Positions 1 through 8,892 are shown, counted from the stretch's first letter. The stretch is 64,000 bases of DNA from Streptomyces roseicoloratus (GCF_004117935.1 NZ_SDOY01000137.1:1-64000), one strand, 5' to 3'. Translations and numbers: made by a program. Notes: generated from the letters alone by a model not told the origin.

Positions 1-930
1 CCCCCGGCCGCCGTGCCGTCCGCGCAGGCACCCGCCGCGCAGTCGGCCGCAGCGACGGCACCCGCGCCCGCCCCTGCGCCTGCCACCGCCCCCGCGCCCA
101 CACCCCCTTCTGCTCCCACCTCCACCGCCGCCCCCGCACCCGTCCCCTCTCCCGCCCCCGCGTGGCCCGAGGCCGGTGGCGGTGCCCCCGTGGCGGAGGC
201 GCCGCCCGCGCAGAACGGTCTGCCGGGCCAGCGGCTCGGCGGCATGCCCGTCAACCCGGCGCCCGCCCCGGCCTCCTGGGCCCCGCAGCCTCCCGCTCCG
301 ACCGTCCCTCAGGCCCCGGTGCAGCCCCAGCCCCAGCCCCAGCAGCAGGCGCAGCCGGCCGCCCCCGCGGCGCAGGACCCGCAGCCCGTGGTGCCGTGGA
401 AGCCGCCCGTCGAGGACGTCTTCCTGTCGGCCGCGCGGGCGCAGGCCGCGGCGAAGCCCGCCGGGCTCGGGCGGCGGCTGCTGGCGCGGATCGTCGACGG
501 GATCGTGCTCGGCGCGCTGGTCGGCGCCGTCTCGTACCCCTTCGTCACCGCCGCGCTCCAGCACATCGACGAGAAGATCGAGGCCGCCAAGCAGACCGGC
601 GTCACCGTCCAGGTCTGGCTGATCGACGGCACCACCTCCGTGCAGCTCGGGATCGTGCTCGCCGCCTTCCTCGTGCTCGGCGCGCTGTACGAGGCGCTGC
701 CCACGTCCCGGTGGGGCCGCACGCTCGGCAAGAAGCTGTGCGGGATCGAGGTCCGGGACATCGAGGCGCACGAACCGCCCGCCTTCGGCGCCGCGCTGCG
801 CCGCTGGCTGCTGTACGCGGTGCTCGGGCTGCTCGGCATCGGCCTGTTCAACGTCATCTGGTGCCTGTTCGACCGGCCTTGGCGCCAGTGCTGGCACGAC
901 AAGGCGGCCGGCACCTTCGTCGCCCGCTAG
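1..930 (+). CDS. RDD family membrane protein (5' end outside window)
   Basis: Membrane protein of the RDD family, function unknown. The reading frame is open to base 1, so the true start lies outside the window; the first in-frame GTG at 13 falls inside the low-complexity region. About 140 residues rich in Ala, Pro and Gln, probably disordered, precede an RDD domain with about three hydrophobic segments. Family marks are visible: GRRLLARIVDG at the first helix, GRTLGKKLCGIEV in the loop, and WHDKAAGT near the end. A second RDD gene follows about 200 bp downstream, suggesting a tandem duplication. In the gap, the block CGCCGTCCTGGGCGGC occurs twice (about 965 and 1000). Family assignment is solid; function is unknown. 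Confidence 0.85.
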   Translation, partial: PPAAVPSAQAPAAQSAAATAPAPAPAPATAPAPTPPSAPTSTAAPAPVPSPAPAWPEAGGGAPVAEAPPAQNGLPGQRLGGMPVNPAPAPASWAPQPPAPTVPQAPVQPQPQPQQQAQPAAPAAQDPQPVVPWKPPVEDVFLSAARAQAAAKPAGLGRRLLARIVDGIVLGALVGAVSYPFVTAALQHIDEKIEAAKQTGVTVQVWLIDGTTSVQLGIVLAAFLVLGALYEALPTSRWGRTLGKKLCGIEVRDIEAHEPPAFGAALRRWLLYAVLGLLGIGLFNVIWCLFDRPWRQCWHDKAAGTFVAR

Positions 931-1129
931 CGCCGACTTGGGCAGCCCCAGGACGTCCGCCAGCGCCGTCCTGGGCGGCTCCCCAGGCCATCCGCCGGCG
1001 CCGTCCTGGGCGGCCCCTCCAAGCACCCGCCGCCTCCGCGCAGGCTGACCACCCGTCCGTCCGCCCGCCGTTCCCCCGAACGGCGGGCGATCGATTGCGG
1101 GGGTGCGGTGCCCGGGATGCACTGCCCCC

Positions 1130-1924
1130 ATGAGCAACGATCAGCCGCCGCCGCCCCCAGGTCAGCCGCCCGACGACGATCCCTTCCGCAAGCGCCCGCC
1201 GGACCAGCCCCCGCCTTCCGGCGACCGGCCCCCGCCTCCGGGCGGACAGCCCCCGCCCTCCGGTGACCAGCCTCCGCCGGGCAACCCGTACGGGACACCT
1301 CCGCCGCCACCGCCGTCCGGTGGAGGCGACCCGTACGGGGGAGGCGGTGGTCCGTACGGCGGAGGCGGTGGTCCGTACGGCGGAGGCGGTGGCCCGTACG
1401 GGGGCGATCCGTACGGCGGCGGGCCCTACGGCGGTGGCGATCCGCTCGCCGGGATGCCGCCGCTCGCCGACTCCGGCAGGCGCATCGCCGCCCGGGTCAT
1501 CGACTGGCTGATCGTCGCCGTGCCGCTCGCCATCATCGGCATCCCGTTCAAGGTGTACGACCGTGCCACCGACGGCAGCGACTGGGACGACACCGTCAAC
1601 AGTCTGAACGGCGGTGGGCAGCTGGTCTTCCAGCTGATCACGATCGTGGCGTACGTCGCCTACGACACCGTCATGACCGCCAACAAGGGCCAGACCCTCG
1701 GCAAGAAGTGGATGAAGCTACGGGTCGCGATGCTCAACGACGGCTCCACGCCGCCGATGAACGCCTCGCTCATCCGCGCCGTCGTGCTCTGGCTGCCCGC
1801 GCTGATCTGCTGCGCCTGTCTGTGGCCGCTGCTCCTGCTGATCCTGATCCTCGTGGACAAGCCGTACAAGCAGGGCCTTCACGACAAGGCGGCCAAGACG
1901 GTGGTGGTGTCCGTACCGCAGTAG
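1130..1924 (+). CDS. RDD family membrane protein
   Basis: Second RDD family protein, 264 residues. The start is taken at ATG 1130 (MSNDQPPPPPGQ), because an upstream in-frame ATG at 1103 would add nine residues unlike the family. The first 115 residues are Pro/Gly-rich, with a repeat of GGGGGPYG units encoded by an 18-bp DNA repeat between about 1330 and 1430. The RDD domain follows: SGRRIAARVIDWLIVAVPL as helix 1, GQTLGKKWMKLRV in the loop, a Cys-rich hydrophobic helix (LICCACLWPLLLL), and LHDKAAKTVVV at the end. It probably sits in the cytoplasmic membrane with the disordered tail inside the cell. Its role is unknown. Confidence 0.9.
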   Translation: MSNDQPPPPPGQPPDDDPFRKRPPDQPPPSGDRPPPPGGQPPPSGDQPPPGNPYGTPPPPPPSGGGDPYGGGGGPYGGGGGPYGGGGGPYGGDPYGGGPYGGGDPLAGMPPLADSGRRIAARVIDWLIVAVPLAIIGIPFKVYDRATDGSDWDDTVNSLNGGGQLVFQLITIVAYVAYDTVMTANKGQTLGKKWMKLRVAMLNDGSTPPMNASLIRAVVLWLPALICCACLWPLLLLILILVDKPYKQGLHDKAAKTVVVSVPQ

Positions 1925-1966
1925 CCGCGGCTCGCCGCGGACCAAGCACCCGAAAGGGGCGCGCGG

Positions 1967-2248
1967 TTACGAACCGATCCGGGTGTCCGCCCCGGCCCCC
2001 ACGGGCGCGGCGGGCACCCGGATCTCCTCGTTCGCGAGGGTGGGCGAAGTGGTGGCGGCGGGGGTCTTGACGTGCCGCGTCCGCACCGGCATCGTCACGG
2101 CCACCAGCAGCCCGAGCAGCAGGCCCGCGGCGCAGATCGCCGCGATGCCGGGCGTCGTGGTCGTGCCGGAGAGCAGCAGCAGGGCGACGGTCGAGAGCAC
2201 GACGGTGGCCGAACCGTAGGCGTACTGTGCGGCGTTCGGTCGCTGCAT
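1967..2248 (-). CDS. small two-TM hypothetical membrane protein
   Basis: Unrecognised protein of 93 residues. Two hydrophobic stretches (about residues 13-28, TVVLSTVALLLLSGTT, and 33-52, GIAAICAAGLLLGLLVAV) suggest a hairpin of two membrane helices, followed by a polar C-terminus. It lies alone on the minus strand between an RDD gene and a secreted protease gene, and the ATG at 2248 is the only sensible start. Codon use matches the neighbours. I cannot assign a function. Confidence 0.6.
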   Translation of the reverse strand: MQRPNAAQYAYGSATVVLSTVALLLLSGTTTTPGIAAICAAGLLLGLLVAVTMPVRTRHVKTPAATTSPTLANEEIRVPAAPVGAGADTRIGS

Positions 2249-2581
2249 GGCGGTTACCGTCCCTCGGGGCGCGTGGCGGGTGCGACTCTACGACGGTGGA
2301 TGCCCGGCCGCACCGGAAGTAAGCGTGACCTAACCCACGTCGCCGATGCACGGGGGGCGCAGGGGCGCACAGACCCGGCGAATATGCGGCCGATGGACGT
2401 TAGTTCCATGTTCGACTATCGGAACCCGACTCCCGCATAGTGCACTTGGCCTGTTCAAGTCAAGATCTGGCTTTTCTGCTTCAACTCCGGTCGAATGTCG
2501 TCACTTGTGACGCGTCACCCGCTCGGCGGACACCCCACCACCGATCCGCCGATTGAGGTGCGCCGGGGAGGACAGAAACAA
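2249..2581. other. intergenic upstream region of the M6 protease
   Basis: About 330 bp with no supportable gene, lying between divergent genes. It is visibly less GC-rich than its surroundings between about 2380 and 2500, as expected of a promoter region. GTCACTTGTGAC near 2500 is an imperfect inverted repeat. A clear Shine-Dalgarno run GGGGAGGAC at 2565-2573 serves the protease start at 2582. I could not fix a -35/-10 pair. Confidence 0.4.
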
Positions 2582-5002
2582 GTGAACAACAGACGACGGG
2601 CGATCCGTACGTCCGCGATCGTCGTGGCGCTCGCCGCCACGGCCGCCACCGCCTCGACCCTCGGTACCGCGTGGGCCGCCGATCACGACTCGGCGCCGGC
2701 CGCTGCCGCGGCCGCGCGGGCGAACGCCGTGGACGCGACCTCGGTCGACCACGACCTCGAGGGTCCGTTCAGCAAGCAGCAGGAGCAGCAGCGCAAGGCC
2801 GCCATCGAGCAGGTGCTCAAGGGCGAGACCAAGGTCGAGCGCCGCAACGGCTCCCAGGTGGTCAAGCTCGACAGCAAGAAGTACGTCGAGATGGCCCGCG
2901 AGAAGACCGACAAGATCTTCACCATCCTCGTCGAGTTCGGCGACCAGGTGGACAACACCACCCTCGTCGACCGCAAGGACGACGAGACGGACGAGCTGAA
3001 GCCGAAGTACGGCGGCCAGCCCGGCCCGCTGCACAACCAGATAGCCAAGCCGGACCGCAAGAAGGACAACTCGACGGCCTGGCAGGCGGACTACAACCGC
3101 CAGCACTTCCAGGACCTGTACTTCGGGACCGGCAAGGACAAGAAGGGCAACCAGAAGCAGTCCCTGAAGACCTACTACGAGCGGACCTCGTCCGGCCGTT
3201 ACTCGGTCGACGGCACGGTCACCGACTGGGTCAAGGTCCCGTACAACGAGGCCCGCTACGGCTCGAACTACTGCGGCCAGCACAACTGCTCCAACGTCTG
3301 GGACACCGTCCGTGACGGCGTCACCGCCTGGGTCGCCGACCAGAAGGCCAAGGGCCGCACCGACGCCCAGATCAAGGCCGACCTGGCGCAGTACGACCAG
3401 TGGGACCGGTACGACTTCGACGGCGACGGCAACTTCAACGAGCCCGACGGCTACATCGACCACTTCCAGATCGTCCACGCGGGCGAGGACGAGTCGGCCG
3501 GCGGCGGCGCCGAGGGCTCGGACGCGCTGTGGGCGCACCGCTGGTACGCGTACGGCACCGACGCGGGCAAGACCGGCCCGGCGCACAACAAGGCCGGTGG
3601 CACCCAGATCGGCGACACCGGCATCTGGGTCGGCGACTACACGATGCAGCCGGAGAACGGCGGCCTCGGCGTCTTCGCCCACGAGTACGGTCACGACCTC
3701 GGTCTGCCGGACCTGTACGACACCGCCGGTGGCGAGAACTCGACCGGTTTCTGGACCCTGATGTCGTCCGGTTCCTGGCTCGGCATGGGCAAGGACAGCA
3801 TCGGCGACATGCCGGGCGACATGAACGCGTGGGACAAGCTCCAGCTCGGCTGGCTGAACTACGCCAAGGTCAGCGACTGGCAGCGCGGCACCAAGACGAC
3901 CCACAAGCTGGGCGTCGCGGAGTACAACACCAAGCTGCCGCAGGCGCTCCTCGTCGAGCTGCCGAAGAAGGCCGTCACCACCGAGATCGTGGCCCCCGCC
4001 GAGGGTGCCACCCAGTGGTGGAGCCAGATGGGTGACGACCTCAAGAACACCCTGACCCGTTCCGTCGACCTGACCGGCAAGTCGTCGGCCTCCCTGGAGC
4101 TCCAGGGCTGGTACGACATCGAGCTGGACTACGACTACCTCTACACCGAGGTGTCGACGGACGGCGGCGCCAACTGGACCGCCGTGGACGGCACCGCCGA
4201 CGGCAAGCCGATCGCGCGCGACGCGTCCGGCGCCCCGGCGCTGACCGACGTCTCCGGCAAGCACCAGAAGCTGGTCTACGACCTCAACGCCTACGCGGGC
4301 AAGAAGGTCGACCTCCGCTTCCGCTACCAGACGGACGGCGGCGCGGGCGGCAAGGGCTTCGTGGCCGACGCCATCACGCTGACCGCCGACGGCGCCACCG
4401 TCTTCTCGGACAACGCCGAGAACGGTGCCAACGGCTGGACCGCCAAGGGCTTCGAGCGCATCGGCAAGGGCTTCACGAAGGAGTACGAGCAGTACTACAT
4501 CGCGGAGAACCGCCAGTACGTGTCGTACGACCAGACCCTCAAGGTCGGCCCGTACAACTTCGGCTGGACCGGTGACAAGGCCAGCTGGGTCGAGCACTAC
4601 CCGTACCAGAACGGTCTGCTGATCTGGAAGTGGGACCTGTCCCAGAAGGACAACAACACCTCCCAGCACCCGGGCAAGGGTCTGATCCTCCCGATCGACT
4701 CGCACCCGAGCCCGCTGAAGTTCCGTGACGGCAGCCTGATGCGCAACCGCGTCCAGGCCTACGACTCGCCGTTCACGATCGCCCGTACGGACGGCTTCCA
4801 GCTGCACCTGAAGAACGAGGCGTCGTGGGTCCCGTCGCAGGCCGGCAACCCGGTCTTCGACGACAAGAAGGGCGTGTACTGGTTCGCCGAGAACCCGCGC
4901 GCCGGTGTCCAGGTTACTGACACCAACACCAAGATCCAGGTCGTCAAGGAGCCGAAGAACGGCCAGACCGTCACGGTCCAGGTCGGCCCCTCGGTGAAGT
5001 AA
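2582..5002 (+). CDS. secreted M6 family metalloprotease (immune inhibitor A type)
   Basis: Exported zinc endopeptidase of the M6 (InhA) family, 806 residues. GTG 2582 is chosen because GGGGAGGAC lies 8 nt upstream and the product then begins with a classical signal peptide (VNNRRRAIRTSA, hydrophobic core, cleavage near AWA-ADHD). An earlier in-frame ATG at 2495 lacks these features. The catalytic motif HEYGHDLGLPDLYD starts at about residue 367, matching HExxHxxGxxD. An Asp-rich segment FDGDGNFNEPDGYID near residue 280 looks like a calcium site. The C-terminal half carries two beta-rich stretches typical of InhA carbohydrate-binding-like domains (DIELDYDYLYTEVSTDGG; NAENGANGW). No sortase signal is present, so it should be released from the cell. 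Confidence 0.95.
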   Translation: MNNRRRAIRTSAIVVALAATAATASTLGTAWAADHDSAPAAAAAARANAVDATSVDHDLEGPFSKQQEQQRKAAIEQVLKGETKVERRNGSQVVKLDSKKYVEMAREKTDKIFTILVEFGDQVDNTTLVDRKDDETDELKPKYGGQPGPLHNQIAKPDRKKDNSTAWQADYNRQHFQDLYFGTGKDKKGNQKQSLKTYYERTSSGRYSVDGTVTDWVKVPYNEARYGSNYCGQHNCSNVWDTVRDGVTAWVADQKAKGRTDAQIKADLAQYDQWDRYDFDGDGNFNEPDGYIDHFQIVHAGEDESAGGGAEGSDALWAHRWYAYGTDAGKTGPAHNKAGGTQIGDTGIWVGDYTMQPENGGLGVFAHEYGHDLGLPDLYDTAGGENSTGFWTLMSSGSWLGMGKDSIGDMPGDMNAWDKLQLGWLNYAKVSDWQRGTKTTHKLGVAEYNTKLPQALLVELPKKAVTTEIVAPAEGATQWWSQMGDDLKNTLTRSVDLTGKSSASLELQGWYDIELDYDYLYTEVSTDGGANWTAVDGTADGKPIARDASGAPALTDVSGKHQKLVYDLNAYAGKKVDLRFRYQTDGGAGGKGFVADAITLTADGATVFSDNAENGANGWTAKGFERIGKGFTKEYEQYYIAENRQYVSYDQTLKVGPYNFGWTGDKASWVEHYPYQNGLLIWKWDLSQKDNNTSQHPGKGLILPIDSHPSPLKFRDGSLMRNRVQAYDSPFTIARTDGFQLHLKNEASWVPSQAGNPVFDDKKGVYWFAENPRAGVQVTDTNTKIQVVKEPKNGQTVTVQVGPSVK

Positions 5003-5146
5003 CACCCAATTCTCCTGCATCATTGCAGGTCAGAGCATGATCGGCCGTCGCCCTCTAGCGGGCGGCGGCCGATCGTGTTTAGGTGCGTCATACGGCCCCG
5101 GCCGTCCGACCTTATTGACAGTAGTTCCACGGGGGAGTGGTTCCGC

Positions 5147-5449
5147 ATGCCCAACGGAGGGTTCAGCAGGCTGCCGGGAGGCAGCGTCGTCGTGGCCATA
5201 GGACTGCCCAGTCCGGCCGGCGACGGCGCCACCGTGCGCTTCCTGGTGCACGCGGCGAACCGGGCCCGCGCCCTGACCCGGCTGCGGAACCTGGGCCTGC
5301 GCGCGGTCTACCTCCGCGGCAACACCGAGCCGCCCACCCCGGACGAGATCACGGCCGTGCTGCACCATCCGGAGGGGCTGCTGTGGCGGAGCACGGCCCA
5401 GGAGCTCTGGCACCCGGTCCGCTCCCTCCCGAAGGCCCCGGCGGCCTGA
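5147..5449 (+). CDS. conserved hypothetical protein, 100 aa
   Basis: Small protein of 100 residues that I do not recognise. ATG 5147 is preceded by GGGGGAG at 5131-5137, a usable ribosome-binding site; an upstream in-frame start at 5075 has none. The product is soluble-looking, with a short beta-rich core (GGSVVVAIGLPSP, TVRFLVHAANRARALTRL) and no cysteines, signal peptide or membrane segment. It lies downstream of the secreted protease and converges on pncA, with a hairpin between them. Base and codon use match the neighbours, so the gene is probably real. Confidence 0.65.
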   Translation: MPNGGFSRLPGGSVVVAIGLPSPAGDGATVRFLVHAANRARALTRLRNLGLRAVYLRGNTEPPTPDEITAVLHHPEGLLWRSTAQELWHPVRSLPKAPAA

Positions 5450-5483
5450 GACGCCGCCGCGGGGCCCGTGCCCCGACGGCGTC
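5450..5483. terminator. hairpin between convergent genes
   Basis: GACGCCG (5450-5456) pairs with CGGCGTC (5477-5483), with an inner GGGGC/GCCCC pair. It begins right after the stop codon at 5449 and precedes the pncA stop at 5516, so it may act in both directions. No T-tract is present, as is usual in Streptomyces. Confidence 0.55.
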
Positions 5484-5515
5484 GTGACGAGGGCGGCGGG
5501 GCGCCGGCGCCCGTG

Positions 5516-6109
5516 CTACGACGCCACGACCGGCTTGCCGGTCAGCACCACGCCCGCCGCGCGCAGCTCCTCCAGGGCCCGGTCGGTGGTCTCCTTCGCG
5601 ACGCCGGCGGTCAGGTCGAGCAGCACATGGGTGCGGAAGCCCTCACGGGCCGCGTCCAGGGCGGTGGCGCGGACGCAGTGGTCGGTGGCGATGCCGACCA
5701 CGTCGACCTCGGTGACCTTGCGGGCGCGCAGCCAGTCGGCGAGCGTGCTGCCGTTCTCGTCGCGGCCCTCGAAACCGCTGTACGCGGCCTCGTAGGCGCC
5801 CTTGTCGAAGACGGCGTCGATCGCGCCGCTGGCGACGGCGGGCGCGAAGTTCGGGTGGAAGCCGACGCCTTCGGTTCCGGCCACGCAGTGCCGCGGCCAG
5901 GACGAGACGTAGTCCGGGTGGTCCGAGAAGTGGTCGCCCGGGGCGACGTGGTGGTCGCGGGTGGCCACGACGTGCTGGTAGGCGGCGCCGCCCGCCGCCC
6001 CGACCAGCTCGGTCACGGCGGCGGCGACATCGGCACCTCCCGCCACCGCGAGGCTGCCGCCCTCGCAGAAGTCGTTCTGAACGTCCACAACGATCAATGC
6101 GCGGTGCAT
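5516..6109 (-). CDS. pncA: nicotinamidase (isochorismatase family)
   Basis: Nicotinamidase converts nicotinamide to nicotinate in NAD salvage. The 197-residue product opens with MHRALIVVDVQNDFCEGGSL, with the catalytic Asp (VVDVQND) and the family metal-site region further on (TRDHHVAPGDHFSDHPDY). The catalytic Cys is in GIATDHCVRATALDAAREGF, with the cis-peptide IATD just before it. The length is normal for the family. It lies downstream of pncB on the same strand, about 310 bp away, so both salvage steps (nicotinamide to nicotinate to nicotinate mononucleotide) are neighbours, though the long repeat-filled gap leaves co-transcription uncertain. Confidence 0.93.
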   Translation of the reverse strand: MHRALIVVDVQNDFCEGGSLAVAGGADVAAAVTELVGAAGGAAYQHVVATRDHHVAPGDHFSDHPDYVSSWPRHCVAGTEGVGFHPNFAPAVASGAIDAVFDKGAYEAAYSGFEGRDENGSTLADWLRARKVTEVDVVGIATDHCVRATALDAAREGFRTHVLLDLTAGVAKETTDRALEELRAAGVVLTGKPVVAS

Positions 6110-6254
6110 GGCGGGTGTCCTTAGCGAGGCGGCCTGGAGTCGGATTCGAGCCTAGAGACTTCCCCCTCCCTTCGGGAGGGGGCGCTCGGGGCGTGCGGTC
6201 ATGTCCGGCGGACCGGCGGGTCCGGCGGGCGGTCCGGCGGCCCGCCGAAGCGGC

Positions 6255-6405
6255 ACGCCCGCCGGACCGGGGTGACGTCTTGCCGTGGGTCTTCAGCCGT
6301 GACGTCTTCTTGCCGTGACGTCTTCGGCTCGGCCGTGGGTCTTCAGCCGTGACGTCTTCGGCTCGGCCGTGGGTCTTCGGCCGTGGGTCTTCGGCCTACG
6401 CGTAC
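6255..6405. repeat. direct repeats in the pncB-pncA gap
   Basis: The gap between pncB and pncA carries interleaved short direct repeats: CCGTGGGTCTTC occurs four times (from about 6282, 6329, 6367 and 6381) and GTGACGTCTTC occurs repeatedly, joined by CGGCTCGGC. The array looks like recent slippage or duplication. No conserved coding potential is seen in it. Confidence 0.75.
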
Positions 6406-6422
6406 GCGGTCGGCTGGACCGG

Positions 6423-7802
6423 TCAGGCGTACTCGGTCGGCAGGACCGGTTCGCCGCGCGACAGCTGCGTCGCCGACAGCGGCAGCCCGGCGCGGGCCGC
6501 GATGTGCCGGGCCCTGGCGGCCTCCAGCGGTTCGCGGGCCACCACGTCGCCGCCCTTGACCAGCTCGACGAGCAGCTGCCGGTCGACCAGCTCCGGCGGG
6601 ACGGGGCCGGTGCCGACCACCTCGGCCTCGGCGACGCCGGCGGCGTCGGTCCGGCGGGCGGCCCACTTGCGGCCGCCGACGGAGGCCTTGCCGCCCACGG
6701 ACTTCTTGGCGACCGGGACCAGCGGGGCCTTCCGGTCGGCGGAGGCGGCCCGGGCCACCAGCTTGTAGACCATGGAGCAGGTCGGGTGGCCGCTGCCGGT
6801 GACCAGCTGGGTGCCGACGCCGTACGCGTCGACCGGCGCGGCCGCGAGCGAGGCGATGGCGTACTCGTCGAGGTCGGAGGTGACCACGATCCGGGTGTCC
6901 GTGGCGCCGAGCTCGTCGAGCTGCGCCCGCACCCGGTGGGCGACGAGCAGCAGGTCGCCGGAGTCGATCCGGACGGCCCCGAGCTCCGGGCCGGCCACCT
7001 CCACGGCGGCGCGGACGGCCTCGGCCACGTCGTAGGTGTCGACCAGGAGCGTGGTGCCGCGGCCCAGCGAGTCGACCTGGGCGCGGAAGGCGTCGCGCTC
7101 GGTGTCGTGCAGCAGCGTGAAGGCGTGGGCGGAGGTGCCCACGGTCGGGATGCCGTAGCGGAAGCCGGCGGCCAGGTCGGAGGTGGAGTCGAAGCCGCCC
7201 ACGTAGGCGGCGCGCGCGGAGGCGACGGCGGCCAGCTCGTGGGTGCGCCGGGCGCCCATCTCGATGAGGCGGCGGCCCCCGGCGGCCGAGGACATCCGGG
7301 AGGCCGCGGCGGCGATCGCGGAGTCGTGGTTGAGGATCGAGAGGATCACGGTCTCGAGGAGCACGCACTCGGCGAAGGAGCCCTCGACCCGCAGGACCGG
7401 CGAGCCGGGGAAGTAGACCTCGCCCTCGGGGTAGCCCCAGATGTCGCCGGAGAAGCGGTAGCGGGCGAGCCAGGCGAGGGTCGGCTCGTCGACGATGCCG
7501 CGCTCGCGCAGGAAGTCGAGCACCGCGTTGTCGAAGCGGAAGTTCTCGACGGCGTCCAGGACCCGTCCGACGCCCGCCACCACGCCGTAGCGCCGCCCCT
7601 CGGGCAGTCGGCGGGTGAAGACCTCGAACACGGACCGGCGGTCCGCGGTGCCGGCCCTGAGGGCCGCCTGGAGCATCGTCAGCTCGTACTGATCCGTGAA
7701 GAGCGCGGTCGACGGAACGCCCACCCGTCGCCCACCACCGCCCTTCTTCGGACGCGCTTCGCGCACTTCTTCGTTCGGCAGCCCAAGGTCCGCAGCGTTC
7801 AT
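6423..7802 (-). CDS. pncB: nicotinate phosphoribosyltransferase
   Basis: Transfers phosphoribose from PRPP to nicotinate, the committing step of the Preiss-Handler route to NAD. The product has 459 residues, normal for the actinobacterial enzyme. It shows the N-terminal substrate region STALFTDQYELTMLQAALRAG, the conserved GTSAHAFTLLHDTE, LVDTYDVAEAV, and the PRPP-side IRIDSGDL/VTSDLDEYAI, followed by GVGTQLVTGSGHPTCSMVYKLV. The ATG at 7802 sits 6 nt from a -10-like TACGCT on the minus strand (7814-7809), so the mRNA is probably leaderless. A perfect 27-bp palindrome at 7818-7844 overlaps the predicted -35 region and is the obvious operator. Confidence 0.95.
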   Translation of the reverse strand: MNAADLGLPNEEVREARPKKGGGGRRVGVPSTALFTDQYELTMLQAALRAGTADRRSVFEVFTRRLPEGRRYGVVAGVGRVLDAVENFRFDNAVLDFLRERGIVDEPTLAWLARYRFSGDIWGYPEGEVYFPGSPVLRVEGSFAECVLLETVILSILNHDSAIAAAASRMSSAAGGRRLIEMGARRTHELAAVASARAAYVGGFDSTSDLAAGFRYGIPTVGTSAHAFTLLHDTERDAFRAQVDSLGRGTTLLVDTYDVAEAVRAAVEVAGPELGAVRIDSGDLLLVAHRVRAQLDELGATDTRIVVTSDLDEYAIASLAAAPVDAYGVGTQLVTGSGHPTCSMVYKLVARAASADRKAPLVPVAKKSVGGKASVGGRKWAARRTDAAGVAEAEVVGTGPVPPELVDRQLLVELVKGGDVVAREPLEAARARHIAARAGLPLSATQLSRGEPVLPTEYA

Positions 7803-7817
7803 GCGATGAGCGTACCG

Positions 7818-7844
7818 CAGTATTCGTCAGATTGACGAATACTG
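7818..7844. promoter_or_regulatory. perfect palindromic operator upstream of pncB
   Basis: CAGTATTCGTCA and its exact reverse complement lie 3 nt apart. The element is AT-rich in a GC-rich context. It stands immediately upstream of the predicted pncB -10 box (minus strand) and about 60 bp upstream of clpS. The position suits repression of NAD salvage; the regulator is not identified. Confidence 0.8.
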
Positions 7845-7904
7845 GTTCGCCGCATGGGTGACCCGTTTGTGCGACGGGCCCCTCGGGGTGGCAGCATGGG
7901 GTGA

Positions 7905-8210
7905 GTGAGCGTTGCGCCTATCGAGATCGAGCGGACCGAGTCGGCCGAGGAGGTCTCCGCCGTCGTCGAACCGGACGTGCCGTGGGTGACCATCGTCCAC
8001 AACGACCCGGTCAACCTGATGAGCTATGTCACCTACGTCTTCCAGGCGTACTTCGGCTACTCCAAGGACAAGGCGCACAAGCTGATGCTCGACGTGCACA
8101 ACAAGGGCCGCGCGGTGGTCTCCAGCGGCACCCGCGAGGAGATGGAACGCGACGTGCAGGCGATGCACGGCTACGGCCTGTGGGCGACCCTCTCGCAGGA
8201 CCGCGGCTGA
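7905..8210 (+). CDS. clpS: ATP-dependent Clp protease adaptor ClpS
   Basis: Adaptor that binds N-degron substrates and delivers them to ClpC/ClpA-ClpP. The product has 101 residues with a short acidic N-terminal tail, then the ClpS core: [21 protein letters not shown] (the VHNDPVN strand with the substrate-pocket Asn-Asp), [21 protein letters not shown] (His of the pocket and the Clp-facing helix), and [23 protein letters not shown] 7905 gives MSVAPIE; another GTG lies at 7901 out of frame. The stop overlaps the start of the next gene, so the two are translationally coupled. Confidence 0.95.
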   Translation: MSVAPIEIERTESAEEVSAVVEPDVPWVTIVHNDPVNLMSYVTYVFQAYFGYSKDKAHKLMLDVHNKGRAVVSSGTREEMERDVQAMHGYGLWATLSQDRG

Positions 8211-8794
8211 TGGCGGGGCAGTTCGAGGCCCTCCCGGGCGGCGGCGCGGCCGTCGCGCTCGACGAGGTCGAGATCTCCATCCTGCGGTCCTTCGCCGTCC
8301 AGCTGATGGAGCTGATCGGCCCGGGCGACGAGCCGGTCGAGGGCGAGGACCCGCTCGCCGCGCTGTTCGCCGAGGGCCCGAGCGAGCCGCCCTCCGATCC
8401 GGCGCTGCGCCGGCTCTTCCCCGACGCGTACGGGGACGACACCGACGAGCTGCGGCAGGCGGCGGCGGACTTCCGCCGCTACACCGAGAACGACCTGCGG
8501 GCCCGCAAGCGCGACGACGCGCTCTCGGTGGTGCGCAGCCTGGACGCGCTCGCCTCCGCGGCGGCCGGCGAGGGCGGCGGCGTCCTCAAGCTCACCGCGG
8601 ACGAGTCCCGCGCCTGGCTCGGCGCGCTCAACGACCTGCGGCTGACCATCGGCACCCGGCTCGAGGTCACGGACGACGACGAGAGCGAGGCGCTGTACCG
8701 GCTGCCGGACGACGATCCGCGCAAGCCGATGGTGATGGCGTACCTCTGGCTCGGTGGACTCCAGGAGTCGCTCGTCGAGACCCTGATGCCGTAG
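8210..8794 (+). CDS. DUF2017 domain-containing protein
   Basis: Protein of 194 residues of the actinobacterial DUF2017 family, which typically follows clpS. The ATG at 8210 shares a base with the clpS stop (TGATG). The sequence is largely helical and acidic: EISILRSFAVQLMELIGPG near residue 20, an EDPLAALFAEGPSEPPSDPALRRLF segment, then helices ending in MAYLWLGGLQESLVETLMP. No catalytic motif is visible. The tight coupling suggests it works with ClpS or on the same substrates, but that is inference from context. Confidence 0.85.
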   Translation: MAGQFEALPGGGAAVALDEVEISILRSFAVQLMELIGPGDEPVEGEDPLAALFAEGPSEPPSDPALRRLFPDAYGDDTDELRQAAADFRRYTENDLRARKRDDALSVVRSLDALASAAAGEGGGVLKLTADESRAWLGALNDLRLTIGTRLEVTDDDESEALYRLPDDDPRKPMVMAYLWLGGLQESLVETLMP

Positions 8795-8872
8795 GGGCGG
8801 CGCGCCCCTTTCCGGCTACCGGCGAGTACCGGCCCGCCCGGGTCGGCGTTCGCTCAGCGGACGCTCAAATCC

Positions 8873-8892
8873 GGATAACGAATACGTTATCC
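8873..8892. promoter_or_regulatory. AT-rich palindrome upstream of permease
   Basis: GGATAACG and its exact reverse complement CGTTATCC are separated by AATA. This is a perfect 8-bp-arm palindrome and much more AT-rich than the surroundings. Likely a regulator binding site; its owner is unknown. Confidence 0.6.

Noticed and set aside
2501-5023. 840-codon open frame antisense to the M6 protease
   Set aside because: High-GC shadow: composition is Val/Leu/Gly/Arg-rich, no domain, and the sense frame encodes a complete protease with signal peptide and catalytic motif.
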